Below are positions 1-5,696 of a DNA stretch of 9,142 nt, one piece after another. Source of the DNA: JAGXQV01 sp041674485 (lineage in GTDB: Bacteria > Pseudomonadota > Gammaproteobacteria > Burkholderiales > Sulfuricellaceae); the NCBI GenBank assembly GCA_041674485.1, contig JBAYVP010000207.1, positions 1 to 9,142 on the forward strand, written 5' to 3'. Made by a program: the position numbers and the translations under genes. Below the pieces are notes generated by a model. It ran no database searches, had not been told where the DNA came from, and worked only from the letters and a program-made list of their open reading frames with translations. Within the stretch, counting starts at the first letter, position 1, and each line of letters opens with the position of its first letter.

Positions 1-244
1 GAGAAAACATTATGACAGTTATGACATTCTAAAAGATTTCTACTCCCGTTATTTAAGGTAAAATAGCTTCTTAGAAGATGGCAATTCGTTGACTCGCAAT
101 GAGGGCAGGCCGGTTTTATCAGCATTTTGGGCAATTTTTATAGTTTGCTCTTCGTTGTGGAAACAACTCTGAGTTTTTCAATAAAATAAAATATAATGCA
201 TTATTTTCATAACGTTACATAAAAAATCAAACTGAACCAGTGCC
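1..244. other. AT-rich gene-free stretch
   Basis: I see no gene here on either strand. The DNA is strongly AT-rich compared with the coding regions. It contains a perfect -10 hexamer, TATAAT, at 192-197, but the sequence 16-18 nt upstream (around 168-175) does not resemble TTGACA, so a promoter is only weakly suggested. A short open frame from position 2 to the TAA at 59-61 could be the end of an upstream gene, but 19 codons without a stop is not significant. The stretch ends where the long-hairpin repeat begins at about 245. Confidence 0.5.
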
Positions 245-390
245 GTTTGGTGAGAACGCTACGGGCTGGATTGCACGGTTTTCCGGGCGCATGGCGGCGT
301 TGCAACTTTTTGAGAAGGGAATGGAATGACCATTCCGCGTCGTTGCGCCTTGCCCTGCACCCGGAAAACCGCACACTCCAGCCCGTTCAA
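245..390. repeat. Long-hairpin intergenic repeat, copy 1
   Basis: The left arm (254-306) is imperfectly complementary to the right arm (342-390). The shared blocks are gggctgga/tccagccc, cggttttccggg/cccggaaaaccg and gcaac/gttgc. An apical hairpin sits between the arms at 318-336, with a GGAATGG/CCATTCC stem and a 5-nt loop. A second copy in the same orientation starts at 9020. The first 63 bp (245-307) and a 36-bp part of the right arm (338-373) are identical in both copies, while the apical loop region differs. It has no coding potential of its own. It is probably a dispersed non-autonomous palindromic element that would fold as RNA or single-stranded DNA. Confidence 0.85.
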
Positions 391-497
391 CAGAGGAATC
401 TAGGATAATCCGATCATAGCCAACCTTGGTTTCCATGCCTGGAAACCTTCCTAACCCTGTGCCCCATATATGCTTTTCGAGTTGCCCACAAGTTCTG

Positions 498-526
498 TTG
501 ATAAGTTTGTGCGTAACTTGTAAAAA
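498..526 (+). promoter_or_regulatory. Candidate sigma70 promoter upstream of xseA
   Basis: TTGATA at 498-503 is followed after exactly 17 nt by TAAAAA at 521-526, matching the sigma70 -35 at 5 of 6 positions and the -10 at 4 of 6. Transcription would begin near 533, giving a leader of about 160 nt before xseA. The same stretch carries a 7-bp inverted repeat, ACAAGTT (488-494) and AACTTGT (515-521), which overlaps the spacer and could be an operator. This is pattern matching only. Confidence 0.3.
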
Positions 527-564
527 CCACGGGTAAGTGAACCGGGGCTAAGGAGTTTATTGTA

Positions 565-615
565 ATGCGCAAAAAACAGCCAGTTGATTTCTCATTTAAA
601 TTCAATGTTTTATAA
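565..615 (+). CDS. Possible 16-residue leader peptide ORF
   Basis: An ATG at 565 is preceded by AAGGAG (550-555) at a spacing of 9 nt, the best-placed Shine-Dalgarno in the leader. The frame reads MRKKQPVDFSFKFNVL and stops at TAA (613-615), 79 nt before xseA. It lies just downstream of the candidate promoter at 498-526. A ribosome translating it would end about 30 nt before a small hairpin (646-665), so a leader-peptide role is possible. No codon repetition typical of an attenuator is visible, and the ORF may be chance. Confidence 0.22.
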   Translation: MRKKQPVDFSFKFNVL

Positions 616-645
616 AATCTCTGTGATTTCATGGCGATAACGCTT

Positions 646-665
646 CGCGCTATTTGTCAAGCGCG
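646..665 (+). promoter_or_regulatory. Small hairpin in xseA leader
   Basis: CGCGCT (646-651) and AGCGCG (660-665) form a perfect 6-bp GC-rich stem with an 8-nt loop, 29 nt before the xseA ATG. No U-run follows, so it is not an intrinsic terminator. It could affect leader structure or mRNA stability. Confidence 0.3.
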
Positions 666-694
666 CCGATTGTGGATTAATGTAGAATGACGAC

Positions 695-2035
695 ATGAAT
701 TTTCAGCCGTTTGCAAGAGGGGAAGCCTCTGCGATTACCGTTTCCGAGCTTAACCGTCATGCCAAGCAGTTGCTGGAGCAGGGTTTTCCATTGATGTGGA
801 TAGCCGGCGAAATTTCCAATTTCACGCGCGCCGCTTCCGGCCATTGGTATTTCACTCTCAAGGACAGCAATGCGCAGGTGCGTTGCGCGATGTTTCGCCA
901 TAAGAGCTTATATCTCGACTGGCAGCCTGCGAACGGTATGCAGGTGGAAGTGCGGGCGCTGGTTACGCTGTATGAGCAGCGCGGCGAATTCCAGCTTACC
1001 GTCGAAAATCTGCGCCGCTCCGGGTTGGGCGCTTTGTATGAGGCGTTCGAAAAGCTCAAGGTGCGCCTGGGGCAGGAGGGGCTATTCGATGAGGCGCGCA
1101 AGCAGGTGTTGCCGTCTTTTCCGCAGCAGATCGGCATTGTCACCTCGCCCGCAGCAGCCGCGCTACGCGATGTGCTGACTACGCTACGCCGCCGCATGCC
1201 GGGCATACCCGTGGTGCTCTATCCCGTGCCGGTGCAGGGCGAAGGCGCCGGCGCGAAGATTGCCGCCGCGCTGGGCGTTGCGGCGCAACGCCGGGAGTGC
1301 GATGTGTTGATCCTGTGTCGCGGTGGCGGCAGCATTGAGGATTTGTGGGCGTTTAACGAGGAGGCCGTGGCGCGCGCGATTGCCGCCAGCCCGATTCCGG
1401 TGATTTGCGGGGTCGGTCATGAAACCGATTTCACCATCGCCGATTTTATCGCCGACCGGCGCGCGCCCACCCCTACTGCGGCTGCGGAAATGGTCAGCCC
1501 GAACCGGGTCGATCTGGCGCACCGCCTGTTGGGCGTGAAAAGCCGCTTGCTACGGCAACTCGCCCAGACGGTGGAGCAGCGTATGCAGCAATTGGATTAT
1601 CTGGCGCGCCGCCTGATCCACCCCGTCGAGCGTCTCGCCATGCGCCAAGCCCACCTTGTGCAACTGCGCCGCCGCTACGCTCAGGCCGCCAGCCACGCGC
1701 TGGCCGATAAGTCCTGGCGGCTGGAGCAACACATTCAGCGTTTGCGCGCCGTTGCGCCGAATATTCCGGGAGAACTGGCTCGCCTGGAGAGCTTGTCCGG
1801 GCGCTTGCAGCGCGCCGTCAATCAGCGCCTCGCGGTGCATCAAGCGGATTTGCACCGTCTGGAGTCCCATCTCCAGCATCTCGATCCGCAAGCCGTGTTC
1901 GAACGCGGTTTCAGCATGGTGCAAAATGCGCGCGGCGCCATCGTGCGCGACAGCCAGGCGCTGACGATAGGCGAGAACGTGCGCATTACTTATGCACAGG
2001 GCAAGTCTCTGGCGCAAATTCTGGAGTTGGAGTAA
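695..2035 (+). CDS. xseA: Exodeoxyribonuclease VII large subunit
   Basis: Catalytic large subunit of exonuclease VII. With several XseB small subunits it degrades single-stranded DNA from both ends to oligonucleotides in the cytoplasm, acting in mismatch repair and DNA-damage processing. At 446 residues it is close to the E. coli protein (about 456). The N-terminal OB fold (about 14-105) carries ISNFTRAASGHWYFTLKD (40-57). The nuclease domain shows GIVTSPAAAALRD (147-159), RGGGSIEDLWAFNEE (209-223) and GVGHETDFTIADF (239-251), followed by ADRRAPTPTAAAE. An Arg/Gln/Leu-rich region (about 270-395) fits the long coiled coil that binds XseB, and the C-terminal LDPQAVFERGFSMV (396-409) is typical. 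The ATG start fits the family's N-terminus, although no Shine-Dalgarno precedes it. TAGAAT at 683-688 ends 6 nt before the ATG, which could suggest a leaderless transcript. xseB is not in the window. Transcription converges on the minus-strand operon across the inverted repeat at 2041-2155. Confidence 0.97.
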   Translation: MNFQPFARGEASAITVSELNRHAKQLLEQGFPLMWIAGEISNFTRAASGHWYFTLKDSNAQVRCAMFRHKSLYLDWQPANGMQVEVRALVTLYEQRGEFQLTVENLRRSGLGALYEAFEKLKVRLGQEGLFDEARKQVLPSFPQQIGIVTSPAAAALRDVLTTLRRRMPGIPVVLYPVPVQGEGAGAKIAAALGVAAQRRECDVLILCRGGGSIEDLWAFNEEAVARAIAASPIPVICGVGHETDFTIADFIADRRAPTPTAAAEMVSPNRVDLAHRLLGVKSRLLRQLAQTVEQRMQQLDYLARRLIHPVERLAMRQAHLVQLRRRYAQAASHALADKSWRLEQHIQRLRAVAPNIPGELARLESLSGRLQRAVNQRLAVHQADLHRLESHLQHLDPQAVFERGFSMVQNARGAIVRDSQALTIGENVRITYAQGKSLAQILELE

Positions 2036-2040
2036 ACCAC

Positions 2041-2155
2041 CCAAAATATTTACCGCAGAGACGCGGAGACGCGGAGAAATATAACAAAGGGTGAAAGCAT
2101 ACCATTACTCTACAAAATCTCCGCGTCTCTGCGTCTCTGCGGTAAATATTTTTGG
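2041..2155. repeat. 115-bp inverted repeat between convergent genes
   Basis: The left arm (2041-2077) and right arm (2118-2155) are complementary over about 37 bp, with one substitution and one extra A. A 40-nt AT-rich loop (2078-2117) separates them. The stem contains the GC-rich module cgcagagacgcggag, with agacgcgg tandemly repeated in the left arm. This module belongs to a family of intergenic repeats I recognise as common in environmental proteobacterial genomes. It starts 5 nt after the xseA stop and lies between convergent genes, so it would form a very strong hairpin in both transcripts and probably limits read-through in both directions. Confidence 0.9.
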
Positions 2156-2197
2156 TTCCGGCAACCGCCCGACTTAGATTAAACGACTAAATCATAC

Positions 2198-2221
2198 TGA
2201 AAAATCTTGCTAATCAGGATT
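2198..2221 (-). terminator. Weak candidate terminator of minus-strand operon
   Basis: Read on the minus strand, AATCCTG ATTAG CAAGATT forms a 7-bp stem with one C-A mismatch and runs into TTTTT, 25 nt after the ligase stop codon. The stem is weak. The large inverted repeat beyond it (2155-2041) may do most of the work. Confidence 0.25.
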
Positions 2222-2245
2222 CAGGATGTAGTCCCGGATGTTTTT

Positions 2246-3835
2246 TTAACAGGCCTCAGTGACGAGCGCATGTAATGCGGGACGGTCGATCTTGCCATTG
2301 GCATTTTTGGGCAAAAAATCCATGACTGTGATACGGCGGGGAACCATGTAGGAGGGCACAATGGCCGTAATTTTATTCAGCAGTTCTTCCGATGGCGCCG
2401 GTGAATTCGTGGCGGCGAAGGCGAGAATTTGCCCCAGCCCTTCGCCGTGTTTCCGGTAGATGACGGCGCATTCTTTGACTTCGGGCAAGGTGTTGAGCGC
2501 GGCTTCGACTTCCTCCAGTTCGATGCGGTAGCCCATGTGTTTGATTTGAAAATCTGCGCGTCCCTTGAAATGCAGCCAGCCGCGCGCATCCCGGCGCACC
2601 AGATCGCCGGTGCGGTAGCCGATATTTGGGTAGAGCGCATGGCGCGGATTTTGAATGAACGCTTTGGCCGTGCGCTCGGGGTCGTTGTAGTAGCCTAGCC
2701 CCACTTGCGGGCCAAGCAGGAACAGTTCTCCAAAATCCGCTGCTTTTTCGTCTAACGGCAGGATTTCAAAATCGAAATTCTGCGCGAGCTTGCCCAGCGG
2801 AGCGAGGCTTTGCATGTCTTGGAAATCGTCGGCGCCGATGGTGTGGGCGGAACAGATGCAGGTGCATTCTGTGGGGCCGTATACGTTTTCCAATTCGGCG
2901 CGTATGCCGAACATAGCATAGAGTTGGCTCAGTTTGGTTTTGGGAAACCCCTCTCCGCCAAAGATGATTTTTCGAATGGCGGGAAAGTCCGTAGCGGAAA
3001 GCGCGCGCGTGGTCAGCAGATAAACGAGCAATGACGGCACGGAGAACCAGATAGTGCAGCCCGCGCCATTGATGAGCCGAACGAGAAGACGCGTGTCGCG
3101 CACCTGATCGGGTGTGACGGGAACCAACGCAGCCCCGGAGAATATCGCCAGGTAGAAGTCGAAAACGGCATTGTCGAAATAGATCGGATTGACGTTCGTC
3201 AGCACGTCGGCGGGGGTGATGGCGAAACGTTCCCGCGCCCAGGCGATGAACCATAGCAGGTTTGCATGGGATATCAGCGCGCCCTTGGGCATCCCCGTGG
3301 AACCGGAGGTGAACATGATGTATGCCTGCGATCCGGCGTCGATGGCGCGGCAATCAGGAAGCGGTTCATTTCCTGTCAATGCTTGAATATCCCGCAGGTG
3401 CAATATATCCCGGAATCCCTCCGCCTCCAGGTCGATGGCGCAAGGCATTTCCTGAAAGGCATTAATGATTATGCCCGGACGGCAAGCACCGAGAATTTTG
3501 CGCTGCCGTTCCCAGGGGCAGTCAGGATCAAGGTTGGTGTAGATAATGCCGAGTCGCAGACAGGCAAGCATAGCCGCAAAAGCGGCGGGTGATTTATCGT
3601 GAAATAGCGCAGCCACATCTCCACGACGCAGTCCCTTCGCCCACAAAACGCCGGCGATGCGCTCCACTAGCAAATTCAACTTGCCGTAGGTGATTTGCTC
3701 GCCGGTGGCTGGGTAGATCAGTGCGGTTCGGTTTTCATAGCGGCGCGCAATTTCCTGAAAGGCAATGCCAAGGTTTAAGATGGCAAGGTTTGAGGTGACA
3801 GGATTTGAGGTGACAGGATTTGAGGCAAAAACCAT
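2246..3835 (-). CDS. Stand-alone AMP-forming adenylation enzyme (amino acid:carrier-protein ligase-like)
   Basis: ANL-superfamily enzyme that activates a carboxylic acid with ATP to an acyl-AMP and then loads it on a phosphopantetheine thiol, presumably that of the carrier protein encoded upstream in this operon. At 529 residues it matches a single DltA- or NRPS-type A domain with both subdomains. Visible core motifs are A3 FTSGSTGMPKGALISH (175-190), A4 YFDNAVFDFY (219-228), A5 NVYGPTECT (317-325), A6 GELFLLGPQVGLGYYN (369-384), A7 YRTGD (407-411), A8 GRADFQIKHMGYRIELEEVE (425-444) and A10 NANGKIDR with Lys515. Asp221 sits where NRPS A domains bind the substrate alpha-amino group, which points to an amino acid (inference). 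Residues 3-22 are four imperfect pentapeptide units of the type VTSNP, encoded by 15-bp tandem repeats, ahead of the conserved domain at about 23. The ATG lies 15 nt after the SDR stop and has no strong Shine-Dalgarno, so coupled translation is likely. The family is certain; the substrate is unknown, and an aryl or fatty acid is not excluded. Confidence 0.9.
   Translation of the reverse strand: MVFASNPVTSNPVTSNLAILNLGIAFQEIARRYENRTALIYPATGEQITYGKLNLLVERIAGVLWAKGLRRGDVAALFHDKSPAAFAAMLACLRLGIIYTNLDPDCPWERQRKILGACRPGIIINAFQEMPCAIDLEAEGFRDILHLRDIQALTGNEPLPDCRAIDAGSQAYIMFTSGSTGMPKGALISHANLLWFIAWARERFAITPADVLTNVNPIYFDNAVFDFYLAIFSGAALVPVTPDQVRDTRLLVRLINGAGCTIWFSVPSLLVYLLTTRALSATDFPAIRKIIFGGEGFPKTKLSQLYAMFGIRAELENVYGPTECTCICSAHTIGADDFQDMQSLAPLGKLAQNFDFEILPLDEKAADFGELFLLGPQVGLGYYNDPERTAKAFIQNPRHALYPNIGYRTGDLVRRDARGWLHFKGRADFQIKHMGYRIELEEVEAALNTLPEVKECAVIYRKHGEGLGQILAFAATNSPAPSEELLNKITAIVPSYMVPRRITVMDFLPKNANGKIDRPALHALVTEAC
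3770..3829. repeat. Four 15-bp tandem units at the 5' end of the ligase gene
   Basis: The units are 3770-3784 (aaggtttaagatggc), 3785-3799 (aaggtttgaggtgac), 3800-3814 (aggatttgaggtgac) and 3815-3829 (aggatttgaggcaaa). The middle two are the most alike. The array begins right after the codons for Met-Val and encodes FASNP-VTSNP-VTSNL-AILNL. Since 15 bp is five codons, gain or loss of a unit keeps the reading frame and only changes the length of the N-terminal extension. Confidence 0.9.
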
Positions 3836-3850
3836 GATGGCGTCCGCTGG

Positions 3851-4603
3851 CTAAATCACCAAACCGCCATCCACTTCAAGCACTGTGCCGGTCAGGTAGT
3901 CGTTCTCGATGGCATGACGGACAGCCAGATAGATGCTCTCCAGGTCGCCCAGGCGGCGCAGGGGGATTTGTTGTTGCAGGCGCGTAATGGCGGCTTCGTT
4001 GAGTGCGGCGCGTGTGGAGGGGGTGTCGATAAATCCGGGAGCGATAGCCACGAAGCGCAGCCCCATTCCCCCCAGTTCTTTGGCCCAGGTGCGCGTCAAG
4101 GCATTCACCCCGGCCTTGGCGGCAGAGTATGCGGATTGTCCCGGATTGCCATTGGCTGCAATGGAGCTGATGGATATGACCACCCCTTTGCGGCGTTTCG
4201 CGAGCATGTGGTCCACCGTGCGGCTGGTGACATAAAATACGGAATCAAGATCGGTCGCCATCACGCGCCGCCACGCGACGCGCGAATGCGCCCGCTCACC
4301 CCGTGCAAGCATATTCACCAGCGGTTCGCTGTGGATAATGCCGGCGTTGTTGATGAGCACATCAGGCTCAAAGCCGCTGTCGAACAGGTTTTGGAGCGCC
4401 GCATCCACTGCGGCAGGGTCGGTTACATCGCAATTCCAGGCTTTAATCCGCCCGCCCGATGTTTCGCAAAGTTCAGTGCAGCGCGCTGCGTCCATCTCCA
4501 ACACCCCGACCTCTGCGGACTCAGCCTCCAGCCGCTCCACCAGGAAGCGCCCGATACCTGAGCCGCCGCCGGTTATCAGTACGCGGGAACCGGCTATTTT
4601 CAT
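3851..4603 (-). CDS. SDR-family oxidoreductase (FabG-like)
   Basis: Classical short-chain dehydrogenase/reductase of 250 residues, probably NAD(P)-dependent, acting on a ketone or alcohol. Visible motifs are the cofactor loop TGGGSGIG (11-18), CDV (58-60), NNAG (85-88), the catalytic Ser in ISISSIA (143-149), YSAAK with Tyr159 and Lys163, PGFIDTP (189-195) and the C-terminal TGTVLEVDGG (238-247). The usual catalytic-tetrad Asn (in NL before the G/S-VF motif) is Asp118 here, in TDLDSVFYV. The ATG overlaps the ACP stop as ATGA (4600-4603), and GGAG (4611-4614 read on the minus strand) lies 7 nt upstream, so start and coupling are clear. Being co-translated with an ACP suggests that the substrate is carrier-bound, as for FabG. 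A sugar or free-acid substrate is possible. The exact reaction cannot be read from the sequence. Confidence 0.92.
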   Translation of the reverse strand: MKIAGSRVLITGGGSGIGRFLVERLEAESAEVGVLEMDAARCTELCETSGGRIKAWNCDVTDPAAVDAALQNLFDSGFEPDVLINNAGIIHSEPLVNMLARGERAHSRVAWRRVMATDLDSVFYVTSRTVDHMLAKRRKGVVISISSIAANGNPGQSAYSAAKAGVNALTRTWAKELGGMGLRFVAIAPGFIDTPSTRAALNEAAITRLQQQIPLRRLGDLESIYLAVRHAIENDYLTGTVLEVDGGLVI

Positions 4604-4827
4604 ATCTTGGCTCCGTGTGCTCGCAAGGCGGAACGTGCATCGCTTACGGATTTCATGTCTGCGATTTCATCGCCGGTAAGCTGAATTTGATAGGTTTCTT
4701 CAAGCCGGACGATGAGCATCATGTGCGCCAGAGAATCCCAGGTGGGAATATCGCTCAACGCGAGGGTGTCCACTACGGATGATTCAGGAAGCATGAATAC
4801 TTCCGAAAAAATTTTTTCAAGAGACAT
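4600..4827 (-). CDS. Acyl/peptidyl carrier protein
   Basis: Small carrier protein of 75 residues, the usual ACP length. The phosphopantetheine site is Ser32 in TWDSLAHMMLI (29-39), followed by the acidic helix LEETYQIQL (42-50) and TGDEIADMKSVSD (51-63). After phosphopantetheinylation it would carry the acyl or aminoacyl group made by the ligase 2246-3835, with which it forms an operon. The frame extends upstream to a TTG at 4878, but the 17 extra residues (Arg-rich, not ACP-like) and lack of a ribosome site there favour the ATG at 4825-4827. This ATG is preceded on the minus strand by ACGGAAAAC twice in tandem. The gene is first in the minus-strand operon and ends overlapping the SDR start. 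It is a specialised ACP, not the housekeeping acpP, judged by context and by DSLAH in place of DSLD. The partner phosphopantetheinyl transferase is not in the window. Confidence 0.9.
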   Translation of the reverse strand: MSLEKIFSEVFMLPESSVVDTLALSDIPTWDSLAHMMLIVRLEETYQIQLTGDEIADMKSVSDARSALRAHGAKI

Positions 4828-5007
4828 GGTGGTTTTCCGTGTTTTCCGTGCATAGGCGCGACACGCCAACCTCGACAAAGAAAGGGCTTTGTGGCGTTAA
4901 ATTGCTACGGGTTTAATCGCCACGGGTTTGTTGGCAAAGTACGCCAATGGTAAGATTAGGCATCCTCTTCCCGCGCGCCAATTGCCCGCCATTTTACCCC
5001 ATACTCC
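4828..5007. promoter_or_regulatory. Divergent intergenic region with palindromes and small duplications
   Basis: These 180 bp separate the carrier-protein operon (minus) from the acyltransferase operon (plus) and should hold both promoters. I see no convincing -35/-10 pair. Present are a 9-bp perfect tandem repeat gttttccgt (4832-4840 and 4841-4849) in the ACP ribosome-binding region, the stem ACAAAG/CTTTGT (4875-4892), and the larger bulged palindrome GTGGCGTTAAA/TTTAATCGCCAC (4891-4923). There is also a 15-bp imperfect duplication (4901-4915 and 4916-4930, 12 of 15 identical) and the stem TTGGC/GCCAA (4930-4946). The palindromes could be regulator sites or relics of repeats. Confidence 0.45.
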
Positions 5008-5688
5008 ATGAAACCTATTATTCTCTTTGGCGCCGGCAAAATCGCGGAAGTGATTTTGTATTTTTTCACTCATCACAGCGACCGTCAGGTGGTGGCCTGT
5101 TCCGTAGACAAAGAGCATCTTCCCGGCTCATCATGGCAGGGCATGCCGGTTGTTCCTTTCGATGAAATTGCCCGTAGCCATCCGCCGGAAATGCACGACA
5201 TGTTCGTGGCGCTGGGCTATCAGGACATGAATGCCTTGCGCACCGCGAAATGCGCCGAGGCGCGTCGGCTCGGCTACACCCTGGCATCTTACGTTCACCC
5301 GGATTCCGGTCTGCCTGTCGATTGCGTGCATGGCGACAATTGTTTCATCATGAATCAGGTGCTCATCCATCCGAAGGTGCGCTTGGGAAACAATGTCTTT
5401 GTCTGGAGCGGCGCGATGATAGGCCATCACAGTGTTATAGGAAACAACTGCTGGTTGACTTCCTGCGCCAATATTTCCGGGGTCGTTGAGGTGGGCGACA
5501 ACTGCTTTTTTGCAGTCAACAGCACGGTTGGAAATAGTGTACATATCGGCGCGGATTGTTTCATCGGTGCGAATGCGTTGGTAATCAAAAGCGCCGAAGA
5601 CGGCCAGGTTTTTCTCGCCGAAAGTTCGAAACCACAGCGTTTAAATAGCCGGCAGTTTCTTAGAATGTCCCGTTTTTCGGAAATTTGA
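5008..5688 (+). CDS. NeuD/PglD-like left-handed beta-helix acyltransferase
   Basis: Sugar O- or N-acyltransferase of the NeuD/PglD/PerB type, 226 residues, close to the usual 200-220. Family members transfer acetyl from acetyl-CoA to an amino or hydroxy group of a nucleotide sugar or sialic acid. The N-terminus is a Rossmann-like half with IILFGAGKIAEVI (4-16). From about residue 103 hexapeptide repeats begin (VDCVHGDNCF, VRLGNNVFV, SVIGNNCWL, VEVGDNCFF, VHIGADCFIGANALV), forming the left-handed beta helix. His140 or His141 in GHHSVIG is at the position of the family's catalytic base. The ATG starts the Rossmann strand directly, so it is well placed, but no Shine-Dalgarno is visible. It is divergent from the ACP operon and followed by a methyltransferase 8 nt after its stop (or overlapping it). 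The acyl donor could be acetyl-CoA or, given the neighbouring ACP, an acyl-carrier protein as for LpxA/LpxD; this is inference. Confidence 0.85.
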   Translation: MKPIILFGAGKIAEVILYFFTHHSDRQVVACSVDKEHLPGSSWQGMPVVPFDEIARSHPPEMHDMFVALGYQDMNALRTAKCAEARRLGYTLASYVHPDSGLPVDCVHGDNCFIMNQVLIHPKVRLGNNVFVWSGAMIGHHSVIGNNCWLTSCANISGVVEVGDNCFFAVNSTVGNSVHIGADCFIGANALVIKSAEDGQVFLAESSKPQRLNSRQFLRMSRFSEI

Positions 5689-5696
5689 GCGCCCCC

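Noticed and set aside
2..61. Possible C-terminal end of an upstream gene
   Set aside because: Nineteen codons without a stop is expected by chance, and no motif can be recognised.
227..632. Two overlapping minus-strand open frames (227-436 and 414-632)
   Set aside because: The first lies across the hairpin repeat and the second is in noncoding leader DNA; neither has protein-like composition or a ribosome site.
496..679. DnaA-box-like sites TGTTGATAA (496-504) and TGTGGATTA (671-679)
   Set aside because: Each has a mismatch to the consensus, the two are far apart, and no origin features or dnaA/dnaN genes are present.
757..2044. Long minus-strand open frames opposite xseA
   Set aside because: They are shadows of a GC-rich real gene on the other strand; the xseA frame has full-length family motifs.
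4828..4878. N-terminal extension of the carrier protein from a TTG at 4878
   Set aside because: The 17 extra residues are Arg-rich and unlike any ACP N-terminus. The ATG at 4827 gives the normal family length.
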